Assembly: GCA_963698535.1 (NCBI GenBank)
Contig: CAVORD010000001.1
Coordinates: 868,001-932,000, forward strand
Direction of reading: 5' to 3'
From: CAVORD01 sp963698535
GTDB lineage: Bacteria > Bacteroidota > Bacteroidia > Bacteroidales > VadinHA17
DNA length: 64,000 bases
Below, in pieces: positions 28,152 to 37,968 of the stretch. The translations under genes and the position numbers were made by a program. The notes under the pieces are model-generated. The model searched no databases. It saw nothing but the letters and a program-made list of their open reading frames with translations, and was not told where the DNA came from. The number at the start of each line of letters is the position of its first letter. Position 1 is the first letter of the stretch.

Positions 28152-29192
28152 ATGAAACATTTCATATTTCTTCTTGGAATGATCCTCGTCGGTTTTACAA
28201 CGGCAGGACAACAAAATAATCAGTACTTCAAAAGAGTTGATGAGCCCCGCGAAAAGGCTTTAAGCTTTCTGATCCCGCAAGGATGGCAGGTAGAAGGCGG
28301 AGCAATAAGAATTATGGACCCGGCTATTGCCGGGGCCAGTAATATGGTTGAATGTAAATTTGACCTGGCAGTTAAAAAAGACAATCTGGGAAGTGTAATG
28401 ATCCGCTGGCTGCCTGAAATGCTTTGCATTGATCAGTCGATGGCATGGGGCAATCCCGAAGGGGCTGTTTTTAACAATACACTTGTGAGGAGGAAACGTT
28501 CACCTGATGTATTCATGATGGAAGTAGCTGTACCATATGCTCATCCAAACGCCACAGGAGTCAAAATGGTCTCCTATAAGAATCTTCCCGGACTGATATC
28601 AAGGTATCTCACTGCAATGGACCCAACAGTGAGAACATTTATGAATATGAGTTATCAGGCCGGTCTTGCAGAATATACCTATTCTGAGAACGGCATCACT
28701 TTCCGGGAGAGAATGGTTTGTGTTATTGAAGATTATGGTACTCAGGGTGGCGGATTGTGGAAGAACAGAGAAACCATGCTGATCAGAGCTCCCGATGGAA
28801 AACTTAATGATTGGGAACCCGTATTAAACGTGATTCAATCTTCAGGAAAATGGAGTGTTAACTGGGTAGTGGGCGAAATTAACGGGCAAAGAAAAAGAGC
28901 TGGTCAAATAGCTGTCACTCAACAAGAGATTCAGAAAATAGACAATGAGATCTCAAGAAACAGAACAAACGTTTATTCCGAGATCAATAAAGAGATGTAT
29001 CTTACTCTTACAGAGCAGAATAAATACAGAAACCCTTTTACCGGAGAAACAGAGATAGATACCGACAACTGGAAGAACAGATGGATCGATAATTCAGGGA
29101 ATATTATTTTCTCCGATGATCCTGCGTATAACCCCAACCTGGACCCTAACCTGAATGTTTCAGGGTATAAACTATCAGAAAAAGGGAAATAA
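28152..29192 (+). CDS. Secreted protein of unknown function
   Basis: 346 residues. Signal peptide (1-19, cut near TTAGQQ). The body begins FLIPQGWQVEGGAIRIMDPA, a pattern seen in proteins with a PsbP-like or similar alpha-beta fold. The segment ERMVCVIEDYGTQGGGLWKN and the C-terminal TLTEQNKYRNPFTGETE, then NRWIDNSGNIIFSDD are conserved-looking. The C-terminal 60 residues read like a short beta-repeat. I cannot name a family. The end lies 10 bases before the TPR-SpoIIE phosphatase start, so the two are probably co-transcribed. Confidence 0.75.
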   Translation: MKHFIFLLGMILVGFTTAGQQNNQYFKRVDEPREKALSFLIPQGWQVEGGAIRIMDPAIAGASNMVECKFDLAVKKDNLGSVMIRWLPEMLCIDQSMAWGNPEGAVFNNTLVRRKRSPDVFMMEVAVPYAHPNATGVKMVSYKNLPGLISRYLTAMDPTVRTFMNMSYQAGLAEYTYSENGITFRERMVCVIEDYGTQGGGLWKNRETMLIRAPDGKLNDWEPVLNVIQSSGKWSVNWVVGEINGQRKRAGQIAVTQQEIQKIDNEISRNRTNVYSEINKEMYLTLTEQNKYRNPFTGETEIDTDNWKNRWIDNSGNIIFSDDPAYNPNLDPNLNVSGYKLSEKGK

Positions 29193-29202
29193 TCACAAAT
29201 CC

Positions 29203-31422
29203 ATGAAGAGCTATATTGCTGCAATAGTCCTCTTAATGACCACATTACCTCTTTCTGCACAAAAGAGTCCTGCCCTTGACAGCCTTTTACAAAGATTGAA
29301 GACCACCGAAACCGACACAGGCCGTGTAATGCTCTATTATCTTATATCCCGTGAATATCAGTTTACTGATATTGATTTGTCGGTGTACTGGGCCACGAAG
29401 GGCATTGAGGAGGCACGACAGTTAAAATACACCAGGGGAATTGCTTACTCCCTGATTCAGATCGGAAATATAGAACAGATAAGGGCCAATTATGATGAGT
29501 CGGCAAATGCTACCCTCGAGGCTCTTGAATTATTTGAGAAATCAGGAGACAACACAGGTAAAGCCATAGCCTTCAATAACCTTGGCATTATATACCATAA
29601 CAGAAACGACTATTCCAAGGCTTTGTACTACTACAACAAATCTCTGGAAGTAAACAGGCTACTCCACCGTCAGACAGGCGAAGCAATTTCTCTGTTTTGT
29701 ATTGGTACTGTCTACGATAATATGGCTAAATATGACAGTGCACTCATTTTTTACTACAAAGGTCAGAAGATAAGTGAGCTCCTAAATGATAATAACCTCA
29801 TGGCTTATTCAGGTGTAAGCCTTGCCAATGTATATTACTCCATGAAGGAGTACGGGAAGGCAATCCAATACAACAGAGAAGCATTGTTCCTATACCAGCA
29901 AGCAGGTAACAAGCTTGGTCAGATTAAAGTATCAACATCGCTGGGCAACCTGGCAGAAATGAATGATAGCCTCGACAGAGCTCTGTCGTACTTTAAGATG
30001 GCACTGGACGCAGCAATATCTATTCAGAGCACCAGCGATATTTCCCTCTCTCTCTTTTCAATGGCTGGTATTTATGAACAGCAGGGACTTTCCGACTCAG
30101 CATTTTTAATGTATAACCAATCGTACCACAGTTTCAAAACATCCGGGAACTTCGAAAATGCCGCCTTCTCACTTGTTGCCATGGCCCGAATCTTAAACGC
30201 GGAAAATAAATTTGACGAAGCGGGTGAAAATCTTTTAGAAGCCTACGGGTACGCCAATTCTCTAAACTCCTCAAAAGTGATGATGGAGGTATCAAGAGAG
30301 CTGGCGTACACCTTTTACGGGTTAGGCGATTATAAAAGTTCATTCCATTATTACAGGAAATATGCCGATCTGAAGGATTCTGTCATGACCATGGAAAAGC
30401 AAAACCAGATTCTTGACCTTCAGACTCAGTATGAGACGGAAAAGAAAGAGAAGGAGAACAGGATTCTCAGGCAGGAGCAGAAGATATTGCAAGTGACACG
30501 AAATTTCCTCACCGGTGGCGCCCTGATGCTCGTGCTGATAGTATTCCTGATACTGCGAAATCTAAAGACAAAGAAGAAGGATAATATCCTGCTGCGAAAG
30601 CAAAAGGAGGAGATCGGGCTACAGAAGGCTATTGTAGAAGATCAAAAGCGTGAGATAACAGATAGTATCAAATATGCACGCCGTATCCAAACAGCTATAC
30701 TCCCGTCAGAGAAAATGGTGGAAGATGTAACAGCCGACTGCTTCATTCTCTATCTTCCAAGAGACATCGTCAGCGGTGATTTCTACCTGTTAAGAAACCT
30801 TGATGAGGATATTTACCTGGTCTGCGCTGCCGATTGCACCGGTCATGGTGTACCTGGTGCCTTTTTGAGTATGCTTGGAATGTCATTGCTAAACGACACC
30901 ATTAATAGTAATAAGAAAGAGCTAATTAATGGAAAGATCGGGGCGGCAGGGATCCTTGAGACACTGCGCACCCGGGTTAAAGGGGCCCTGGGTCAAACAG
31001 GAAAAGAAGGTGAAGCTCAGGATGGAATGGATATGTCGATTTGCATTGTTCGAAAGGGAAAAAGAGAGATCACATATGCAGGCGCCAATAACTCAATCTG
31101 CATTGTCGCAGATGGAGAATTGACTGAATTGAAGTCCACCAGGAATCCTATCGGGATATATGTCTCTGAGAAGGAATTTACAGACAATACCCTGATAGTG
31201 GATCCGCAATCGGCCATCTATTTGTATTCCGATGGCTATTATGATCAAATAAACAGCGACGGCTCAAAGTTTCTTTCAAAGAAGTTCAAAGTACTCCTCC
31301 GAGAGATCGGCCATTTGCCAATGAAGCAGCAGGGAGAAATTCTTCTTGAAAGGCATCTTGAGTTCAAGGGCGAAGAGGAACAGGTTGACGATATACTTAT
31401 TATCGGAGTGAGGATCAGTTAA
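29203..31422 (+). CDS. TPR-domain PP2C/SpoIIE-type serine phosphatase
   Basis: About 739 residues from the ATG at 29203, which gives a signal peptide (MKSYIAAIVLLMTTLPLSAQ). The extracytoplasmic part is a run of tetratricopeptide repeats (about 40-400, for example AFNNLGIIYHNRNDYSKALY). A transmembrane helix (433-455) and a coiled coil follow. The cytoplasmic domain (from about 512) is SpoIIE/PP2C: RDIVSGDFYLL, AADCTGHGVPGAFLSMLG and YLYSDGYYDQ carry the metal-binding aspartates. Such proteins usually dephosphorylate an anti-anti-sigma factor or regulate two-component networks. No partner-switching gene is adjacent. The architecture mirrors the TPR kinase at 13477-15411, with a phosphatase in place of the kinase. 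Confidence 0.93.
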   Translation: MKSYIAAIVLLMTTLPLSAQKSPALDSLLQRLKTTETDTGRVMLYYLISREYQFTDIDLSVYWATKGIEEARQLKYTRGIAYSLIQIGNIEQIRANYDESANATLEALELFEKSGDNTGKAIAFNNLGIIYHNRNDYSKALYYYNKSLEVNRLLHRQTGEAISLFCIGTVYDNMAKYDSALIFYYKGQKISELLNDNNLMAYSGVSLANVYYSMKEYGKAIQYNREALFLYQQAGNKLGQIKVSTSLGNLAEMNDSLDRALSYFKMALDAAISIQSTSDISLSLFSMAGIYEQQGLSDSAFLMYNQSYHSFKTSGNFENAAFSLVAMARILNAENKFDEAGENLLEAYGYANSLNSSKVMMEVSRELAYTFYGLGDYKSSFHYYRKYADLKDSVMTMEKQNQILDLQTQYETEKKEKENRILRQEQKILQVTRNFLTGGALMLVLIVFLILRNLKTKKKDNILLRKQKEEIGLQKAIVEDQKREITDSIKYARRIQTAILPSEKMVEDVTADCFILYLPRDIVSGDFYLLRNLDEDIYLVCAADCTGHGVPGAFLSMLGMSLLNDTINSNKKELINGKIGAAGILETLRTRVKGALGQTGKEGEAQDGMDMSICIVRKGKREITYAGANNSICIVADGELTELKSTRNPIGIYVSEKEFTDNTLIVDPQSAIYLYSDGYYDQINSDGSKFLSKKFKVLLREIGHLPMKQQGEILLERHLEFKGEEEQVDDILIIGVRIS

Positions 31423-31508
31423 ATAAAAGTTAAATCAACGATCAGGTTTTCTTCTTTAGTTGTTGCTTTGCCTTTCAATGTGTATTTTCGGTAACTAAAT
31501 CGCAAGGA

Positions 31509-32225
31509 ATGAAGATTGCTTTACTTGGATATGGAAAAATGGGCCGGGAGATAGAGAAATGTGCCCTGGAAAGAGGTCATATTGTCTCTGCTGTCATCGA
31601 CAAGGATAACCGTGTTGCCCTGAATAAGAAAACACTCAATAACTGTGATGTGGTATTCGAATTTACTTCGCCTGAAGCCGCAGGCGATAATGTTATTTCC
31701 TGCCTCAAAGAAGGATTAAGCGTAGTATCGGGAAGCACTGGCTGGCTCTCACGGTACGCTGAGGCAATTGATGCATGCAAAAAGGGAGATACCTCATTTA
31801 TCCACTCATCCAACTTCAGCCTGGGTGTAAACATATTCTTCAGGATCAATTCTGTGCTGGCACTGTTGATGAACCGATACGGAGAGTATTCTCCCGACAT
31901 TACTGAGATACACCATACCCAGAAGCTTGACGCCCCAAGCGGAACGGCTATTAAGGCAGCACAGCTTATTTGTGAGGTCAACAACGGCTATTCAGGCTGG
32001 CAGAAAAAAGAGGATAACGATAAGACCAAAATCCCGATTCAATCGATCAGGGAAGGGGTCGTCCCCGGCACCCACTCGGTAACTTGGTCTTCGGAATTTG
32101 ACAAGCTGACCCTCTCCCATGAGGCGTTCAGCAGGCAGGGTTTCGCCCTGGGAGCTGTTATCGCGGCAGAATATATCAACGGTAAGAAAGGCATCTACAC
32201 TATGGATCATGTCTTAGGTTTTTAA
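31509..32225 (+). CDS. dapB: 4-hydroxy-tetrahydrodipicolinate reductase
   Basis: Reduces (hydroxy)tetrahydrodipicolinate with NAD(P)H in the diaminopimelate/lysine pathway. 238 residues, normal length. The nucleotide-binding GYGKMGREIE is at 7-16, and the catalytic signature EIHHTQKLDAPSGTAIK (about 132-148) carries the His and Lys residues that define the family. SGSTGW and HSSNFSLGVN are also present. The gene is separate from lysC-lysA. It is followed by lepB after 40 bases, but lepB has its own promoter box. Confidence 0.96.
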   Translation: MKIALLGYGKMGREIEKCALERGHIVSAVIDKDNRVALNKKTLNNCDVVFEFTSPEAAGDNVISCLKEGLSVVSGSTGWLSRYAEAIDACKKGDTSFIHSSNFSLGVNIFFRINSVLALLMNRYGEYSPDITEIHHTQKLDAPSGTAIKAAQLICEVNNGYSGWQKKEDNDKTKIPIQSIREGVVPGTHSVTWSSEFDKLTLSHEAFSRQGFALGAVIAAEYINGKKGIYTMDHVLGF

Positions 32226-32236
32226 TTTCTATATAT

Positions 32237-32244
32237 TACTTTTG
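32237..32244 (+). promoter_or_regulatory. Bacteroidetes-type -7 promoter box for lepB
   Basis: TACTTTTG, identical to the lysC box, lies 21 bases before the lepB ATG. The -33 element is not clear. Confidence 0.6.
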
Positions 32245-32265
32245 CACCCTAACAACATCAATCAC

Positions 32266-33653
32266 ATGAAAATATTAGCTGATAAATGGTTTAAGTTTGC
32301 GGTAGTAGCCTTGCTTTACCTGTTATGGGTTATCTGGGTAGGTAACTACTTCCTTCTTATCGGACTGGCAGTAGTATTCGACCTCTACATTTCGAAAAAG
32401 GTAAACTGGTCATTCTGGAAGAAAAGGGAAGGACCCAACAGTGCTATCGTCGAATGGCTTGATGCTCTCATCTTTGCTGTTATAGCTGTAACTCTTATCA
32501 ATATATTTCTTTTCCAGAACTACCGGATCCCAACCGGATCAATGGAGAAATCGCTTCTAATAGGCGACCATCTCTTTGTAAGCAAAGTAGCTTATGGTCC
32601 CCGTCTTCCAAATACACCTGTCGCCTTCCCTTTTACACAGCATACAATGCCCATTACCAAGGGCAGATCGTGGTTGAACATAGTTCAGTGGGACTATAAG
32701 AGACTCGCAGGCTTCAGGTCGGTTAAGAGGAACGACCCTGTTGTATTTAACTTTCCCGCCGGCGATACCGTTGTTGTGGAAAATCAGGTTACAAGTTACT
32801 ATGAGATTGTACGGCAGCAAGCAAGGCAGATGATGGCATCCGACCTTAACACCCCGACTCACTTAAGGTTTTTTCTGACAATATTATGCCGAAGCCCATC
32901 AGCTTAATTCGCGACAGATTCGAGATCATCTACAGGCCGGTTGACCGCCGTGACAATTATGTTAAAAGGTGTGTCGGATTACCAGGTGATTCTATTGAAG
33001 TAAGGAATGGCCAGCTCTTTGTTAACGGTCAGCAGGAGACAGATAACGGATCGCAGCAGACAACATACTGGGTAACAACGAATGGTACAGCTATTAATCC
33101 CAAAGCATTTGAAAATATGGGTATAGCAAGATCCGATCAGCAGATGATGTCGGGATCGCTATACCTGCTGCCCCTAACCAAGGGAAATGCTGCTAAACTT
33201 ACATCGTTTCTCAATGTTACCGCTCTTACCGAAGATATCAGAAGATCGGGCCAGTATGAACCCCAAATGTTTCCTCATAACCAGAGATACAACTGGAACG
33301 AAGACAATTATGGCCCGATATGGATCCCGAAGAAAGGAGCAACTGTCAATATCGACACATCAAACTACCATCTTTATGAAAGGCTTATCGATGTCTATGA
33401 AGATAACGACTTCGCAGTTCGCGACGGTAAGATCTTCATTAATGGCTCCGAGACCAGCACTTATACCTTCGCTATGGATTATTACTGGATGATGGGCGAT
33501 AACAGGCACTATTCAGCCGATTCAAGGTTCTGGGGATTTGTACCGGAGGATCATGTAGTCGGAAAACCAGTATTCATATGGTTGTCGCTCGATAAGGAAT
33601 CCAAAGGGCTCGGTAAGATCAGATTCAGCAGATTCTTTAAACTGGCTAGATAG
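32266..33653 (+). CDS. lepB: Signal peptidase I, one frameshift
   Basis: Membrane serine-lysine endopeptidase that removes signal peptides; essential. ATG 32266 gives two N-terminal transmembrane helices (MKILADKWFKFAVVALLYLL and YFLLIGLAVVFDLYI) plus a third near 70-85. The catalytic Ser92 is in YRIPTGSMEKSLLIGD; the catalytic Lys is in NYVKRCVGLPGDSIE. The C-terminal DNRHYSADSRFWGFVPEDHV box is present. The frame breaks near 32851 in a C run; the repaired text is LNTPDSLKVFSDNIMPKP. Unlike most breaks here it needs one added base (or two removed). The long insertion between Lys and the last box is typical of Bacteroidota enzymes. Confidence 0.93.
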
Positions 33654-33691
33654 GGATCCGACCTTAGGCAGGTAAGGAGCTTTAAGTTTTT

Positions 33692-35554
33692 TCAGGAGAC
33701 TGGCGTTATCCTTCCAAGTTTATTTAGCAGTTCAGTCTGGTTAACAGGCTTGGCTATATAGTCGTTGCATCCTGCTTCAAGTACTCTTTGGCTGTCACCT
33801 TCAAGCGCATAAGCAGTCTGAGCAATTATTACCACCTCCTTATTAAACCTGCGAATCTCCCTGGTGGCTTCATATCCATCCATACCGGGCATCTTCATAT
33901 CCATAAGTATTACATCAATGGATGGCTCATTCCTGCAAATATGAACAGCATCTGTACCTGTTCTTGCCATAAGTAATTCCGAACAAACATCTCTCAGGAT
34001 TGTCTCAAGAAAAAAAGCACTGGTCTCATCATCCTCAGCTATCAGAATCTTCAACCTATCCAGACTGGATTGTCTCTCTTCTCCGATATTTCCACGATTA
34101 TCATAATTTTCATTCGGGATTGTGTCGTAAGGGATAGTAAACATAAATTCAGACCCGGTGTTTTCTTCAGAATTAACCCAAATAGTACCGCCCATCAGTT
34201 CCACATATGCCTTTGAAATGGATAGTCCAAGACCCGAACCCTGCAGAGCCCTGCTGTCTTTAATGTCGGACTGTACAAATCTCCTGAAGATGTCATTCTG
34301 CCTCCCCCTGGGTATGCCAATACCGGTATCCCTTACAAAGAATTCAAGGTTCTTGTCCTTTTTTGTATAGCCAACTGTGACACTCCCCTTTTCTGTAAAC
34401 TTCAGACCATTCTTAATAAGATTTGTCAGTACACCGTAGATCTTTTTTTCATCGGAAAATATCAAGGCTTTATCATGAGGCAATCCCGGATTTGAAACAA
34501 GTTGTATGTTTCTGGTATTTGCTTCAGGAGAAAAAAAGCAAATCAGTTCTTCCAAAACATTGTTTACATTGACATGTCCGTTGTTTACCCTCACTTCGCC
34601 TGCCTCAATCTTGGATATATCGACAATATCATTAATTGTACTGAGAAGGCGTTGGCCGCTTTTTCTGACAATATCGACAAACTTCAGCCTGTCAGGTCCG
34701 TCAATATCAGGCTCATTTATCAGTTCTATGAAACCAAGGATTCCATTCATAGGAGTGCGAATCTCATGACTCATATTGGCAAGAAAAGCACTTTTTAGCC
34801 GCTCACTCTCCTCTGCTTTTTCAAGTGCCCTTTCTAGCTCTTTCTGCTTTAACATCAACTCTTTATTCGATGCCGCAAGCTTAAGGTTTGCTGACCGCAT
34901 TTGTTGCTCATTCGCTTCCAGTTGCTGATTTGCAGCCCGCAGCTGTTGCTCATTTGCTTCCAGTTGCTGATTCGTTGCCCGCAACTGTTGCTCACTGGCT
35001 GCCAGGTCCCGTGTCCTCTCCTTAACCTCCGATTCAATATCTGAGTAGAGCTGTGAGTATCGTATAATAATTGCAAATAAACTGCTTATGCTCTCAATCC
35101 CTTCAATAATAAGCTCCAGATTATGAGTTGTGGGCAGACCGATTAAGAGGATCCCGCCAAATAGTAAATCACCGATCATAAGTGGTACAAGCAAAGTAAC
35201 AGGCGACCCAATTTCTGATAAAGAACCGTATTTTGAGAACTCTTCCTCAGATGAAATTACTATTATCGATCTTCCTCTATTGAGAGCACCAATAAGTCTG
35301 TCAATAATTTCATCATTAATCAGATCCCTCTTTCTTTGTGGATTGAAAGCTATTATCTTACCTCCCGGAGCTTCAGTTCCCTGATCAGTGCAACGATATA
35401 GAGCCACTAACCTCGAACCGGTGAGTTCACGTAACTCATCAATTACATTTGGGATAGCCACATTGGGCTTCTCAGCAAAGGAGAGAACGTCTCTGATCAT
35501 CTCCAGTGACATCTCCTTTAATGTGTTTCTCGCATTAATACCAGTCTGACTCAC
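33692..35554 (-). CDS. Hybrid sensor histidine kinase (GAF-like, coiled coil, HisKA, HATPase, receiver)
   Basis: 620 residues, no membrane segment, so cytoplasmic. The N-terminal region (about 15-165) looks like a GAF domain. A coiled coil (170-255) contains three 14-residue repeats (190-231). HisKA carries His263 in ANMSHEIRTPMNG; the ATPase has NLIKNGLKF, DTGIGIP and GSGLGLSIS. A C-terminal receiver begins LKILIAEDDE with the acceptor Asp near 552 in DVILMDMKMPGMDG. The gene lies 35 bases after the UroD-DUF1638 gene and downstream of the corrinoid-protein gene on the same strand, so it is probably in one operon with a methyl-transfer pair. The phosphate target after the receiver is not encoded nearby. 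Confidence 0.92.
   Translation of the reverse strand: MSQTGINARNTLKEMSLEMIRDVLSFAEKPNVAIPNVIDELRELTGSRLVALYRCTDQGTEAPGGKIIAFNPQRKRDLINDEIIDRLIGALNRGRSIIVISSEEEFSKYGSLSEIGSPVTLLVPLMIGDLLFGGILLIGLPTTHNLELIIEGIESISSLFAIIIRYSQLYSDIESEVKERTRDLAASEQQLRATNQQLEANEQQLRAANQQLEANEQQMRSANLKLAASNKELMLKQKELERALEKAEESERLKSAFLANMSHEIRTPMNGILGFIELINEPDIDGPDRLKFVDIVRKSGQRLLSTINDIVDISKIEAGEVRVNNGHVNVNNVLEELICFFSPEANTRNIQLVSNPGLPHDKALIFSDEKKIYGVLTNLIKNGLKFTEKGSVTVGYTKKDKNLEFFVRDTGIGIPRGRQNDIFRRFVQSDIKDSRALQGSGLGLSISKAYVELMGGTIWVNSEENTGSEFMFTIPYDTIPNENYDNRGNIGEERQSSLDRLKILIAEDDETSAFFLETILRDVCSELLMARTGTDAVHICRNEPSIDVILMDMKMPGMDGYEATREIRRFNKEVVIIAQTAYALEGDSQRVLEAGCNDYIAKPVNQTELLNKLGRITPVS
34862..34987. repeat. Three tandem 42-bp repeats inside the kinase coiled coil
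   Basis: Encode QLRATNQQLEANEQ, QLRAANQQLEANEQ and QMRSANLKLAASNK (residues 190-231). The unit of 14 residues equals two heptads, so copy-number change would lengthen the coiled coil without changing its register. Confidence 0.85.
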
Positions 35555-35588
35555 CTCTCTGCGGAATAATAATTATTAAATAAGTAAA

Positions 35589-37199
35589 TCACTCTTTTTT
35601 ATCATAATAACTCAGCCTTTCAATTGCTTTCTGAAGCTCCTCCTTTAGCATTTCCGTTCCTGCCTTTACTATCTCCACCTTTAGTCCTGTATAATCTTCA
35701 ATATCCCTCAGATGATTCAACGGTATACTGATATGCCCTGTATCGATGTAAATGATTTTAGAATGAAGATCCATCATAAGCTCTTTGGCAACCGGGCCAT
35801 CAAGTTTAAGTTCGTGACTAAAAATTTCCTTCCACCTGCCCACCCATTCGGGCATAAGGAAGAAAGCCCCTTCCTTCCTTAATGCTCTGTAGTGCTCCTT
35901 GCCAAGAATTATTTCTATACAGTTAATGCCTGTTGTCCTCACTATTCTTCCACCCATTTCAATTTCTGCCATATTCGGGCAACAGTCACCGTAGAGGAGG
36001 ACTGCTCGGGCATCAGATTTCAGTATGCTATCCCTTAATTTCTTCATTTTTACCCCAAGCATATCAGGTTTCATATGCAGCATCGAGCTGAAAAATGAGA
36101 AATCAATATCAAGCTCCGACTTCCCTTTAAGTTCCCTTATCTCATCCCTAAATATTGAGCATGAAATACATACCGGACGTTTGCTCTGGCTGGTGTAACC
36201 CTCAATGGTCTCCTTTATTTTACGTATATTCTCAATAGGAGTGTCGAATGGAATGTCAGCACCAGAGGATGCAAAAATGAAATTATGATCATCAAAACAT
36301 AAGTTGCATATCTCTCTTACACCTGCTTCAATCTGTTCTGGTGTTAAAGTTGGCAGATCCGGACCTTGAAAATTTCCTCCCAGCACCTGATTCTTATCAA
36401 GCAGCGAACGCGATTCAAGAAGATTATCCTTACTGCTTACCACAACCCCTGCCACATTTGGCATCTCTTTATATATCTCCAGAAAAGGAAGCAGCCGAGC
36501 ACCACCTTCATGGATGATCAGGGGACCTTTTACTTCAGAAAAAATCTTCACCAGCTGATCCATAAGTTCATATGCAATATCCCTGGTAATAATTGAAGGA
36601 TTGGTAAAAACAGATGGAATTACAACAAATGAGGCTCCGGATTCGAAAAATTCATTAGTTAGCCTGAGGAAAAAACGACCTGCCTTTTCTATCAGATCCT
36701 TAGCTTTTCCCATGTCTGTCAGAACCATATCGAGCCAGTTATCCAGTCCCATTAACATTATTGGAAGATCTGCCGGACTAAGGGCAATGGGAGCTATCAT
36801 CACCTTATCGCCAAGATTCCCTGAGAGTCCTGCAACAGCATCGGTAAAAAAGCTGACCTCTTTACTAGCAAAGGCTTTCTCGAAATCAAGACCATCTAGA
36901 TCGTCTGTACAATCAATAATGGGCTTCTTTAAGTTTGGTGCCTGATTATCGAAGAATCTCACCTCACTGCCAAATGCTTTCCCAAAAAGAGAAAGAGCGA
37001 ACGGACCAAAAATGATATCAGGACCTATTTCATTGTAAACGGCTATCTGTCCATCCACATATTTTTTCGGATCACTATAGTATTCAGATAAGGGGCAGTT
37101 GGTCAACTTAGCACCATAAAGGCTAAGAGTCAGGCTTATCGGGGGTCTGTCTCTTTCTTCACCCTTGATAGTTGCTGTTACCCTCTCAATACTGTTCAT
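35589..37199 (-). CDS. Uroporphyrinogen-decarboxylase-fold (MtaA-like) methyltransferase fused to DUF1638
   Basis: About 536 residues from the ATG at 37199 (MNSIERVTATIKGEERDRPP, the usual UroD-like opening); an upstream frame extension to 37268 overlaps the previous gene. Residues 1-340 form a UroD/MtaA-type TIM barrel with LIIHEGGARLLPFLE and GGNFQGPDLP, the group that moves methyl groups between corrinoid proteins and an acceptor. Residues about 340-520 match DUF1638: RPVCISCSIFRDEIRELKG, AVLLYGDCCPNMAEIEMGGR, GINCIEIILGKEHYRALR and FFLMPEWVGRWKEIF, with conserved cysteines. Its gene follows the corrinoid-protein gene with a 7-base gap. The acceptor is unknown; coenzyme M is not expected in Bacteroidota. 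True heme-pathway HemE is unlikely given the fusion and the neighbours. Confidence 0.85.
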   Translation of the reverse strand: MNSIERVTATIKGEERDRPPISLTLSLYGAKLTNCPLSEYYSDPKKYVDGQIAVYNEIGPDIIFGPFALSLFGKAFGSEVRFFDNQAPNLKKPIIDCTDDLDGLDFEKAFASKEVSFFTDAVAGLSGNLGDKVMIAPIALSPADLPIMLMGLDNWLDMVLTDMGKAKDLIEKAGRFFLRLTNEFFESGASFVVIPSVFTNPSIITRDIAYELMDQLVKIFSEVKGPLIIHEGGARLLPFLEIYKEMPNVAGVVVSSKDNLLESRSLLDKNQVLGGNFQGPDLPTLTPEQIEAGVREICNLCFDDHNFIFASSGADIPFDTPIENIRKIKETIEGYTSQSKRPVCISCSIFRDEIRELKGKSELDIDFSFFSSMLHMKPDMLGVKMKKLRDSILKSDARAVLLYGDCCPNMAEIEMGGRIVRTTGINCIEIILGKEHYRALRKEGAFFLMPEWVGRWKEIFSHELKLDGPVAKELMMDLHSKIIYIDTGHISIPLNHLRDIEDYTGLKVEIVKAGTEMLKEELQKAIERLSYYDKKE

Positions 37200-37206
37200 A
37201 AACCGC

Positions 37207-37857
37207 TTATTTCTCCAAAAGTTCTTTAAATAAACTGACCGCCTCCAGGGCATTTTTGGCGGTACCATCGGCTTTCACCTCATCCACAAGTCCGGGTCTC
37301 AAATTGAAGATTGAACCTCCGGCAACAAACTTTATCTTACCCGACAGGTTCCTGGCTGTCAATTCATCCCTTATCTTTATCATATTAACGGCGTTGGTAT
37401 ACATCATTGCAGAAGCTCCTATTATTGAAGCGTTAACTTCAACTGCCTTATCAACAAACTCCTTTGCCGGTACATCATTTCCCATATCGTAAACGGTCCA
37501 CCCTGCAGAAGATAAAAAGTTACCAACCATTTTGCGTCCAAGGGAATGATAGTCATCCTCAATATTCCCTATTACGGCAACACCCATTACCTCTTTAATA
37601 ACTCCCGATCCTTCACGCTCTGCCATCAACCTTTTCATGATCTCCTCTGTTATCTTTGCGGAAATATATCCCTGAGCAAGATTAACGTCATCTTCCGATG
37701 CCCATTTTTCACCGAATTTATGAAGTGCCGGTTCGAGTATCTGAGTGAAGGCATCCTCATAACTGCTGTTCCGGGCCAGGTCCTCAATAAAAAGTATTGC
37801 CCCATGTTTATCGGCTGAAATAAAATAATCGTATAAAGTATCAATATGTGGGTTCAT
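37207..37857 (-). CDS. Corrinoid (B12-binding) methyltransferase-associated protein, MtbC1-like
   Basis: 216 residues. The N-terminal helical cap domain (1-85) has ILEPALHKFGEKWASEDDVN. The C-terminal B12-binding Rossmann domain (88-215) has the cobalt-ligand motif DYHSLG at 102-107 (D-x-H-x-x-G), GASAMM near 148 and VAGGSIFN near 178. It is the typical small corrinoid carrier of methyltransferase systems. The dedicated substrate-specific methyltransferase (MtaB/MttB type) that usually accompanies it is absent; instead there are the UroD-DUF1638 protein and a hybrid kinase. That arrangement suggests either methyl transfer or B12-dependent sensing. Confidence 0.92.
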   Translation of the reverse strand: MNPHIDTLYDYFISADKHGAILFIEDLARNSSYEDAFTQILEPALHKFGEKWASEDDVNLAQGYISAKITEEIMKRLMAEREGSGVIKEVMGVAVIGNIEDDYHSLGRKMVGNFLSSAGWTVYDMGNDVPAKEFVDKAVEVNASIIGASAMMYTNAVNMIKIRDELTARNLSGKIKFVAGGSIFNLRPGLVDEVKADGTAKNALEAVSLFKELLEK

Positions 37858-37968
37858 GATCGGTTAGGATTATCCGTTACTATTATAAATATAAAAAAGT
37901 AGAAATAATTATAGTAAATATTGCATTTAATTTTCTATTTACCCCGAATGTAACTACCAATTTATAAA

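Noticed and set aside
35589..37199. HemE (true uroporphyrinogen decarboxylase)
   Set aside because: The DUF1638 fusion, divergent UroD sequence and adjacent corrinoid protein point to the methyltransferase branch.
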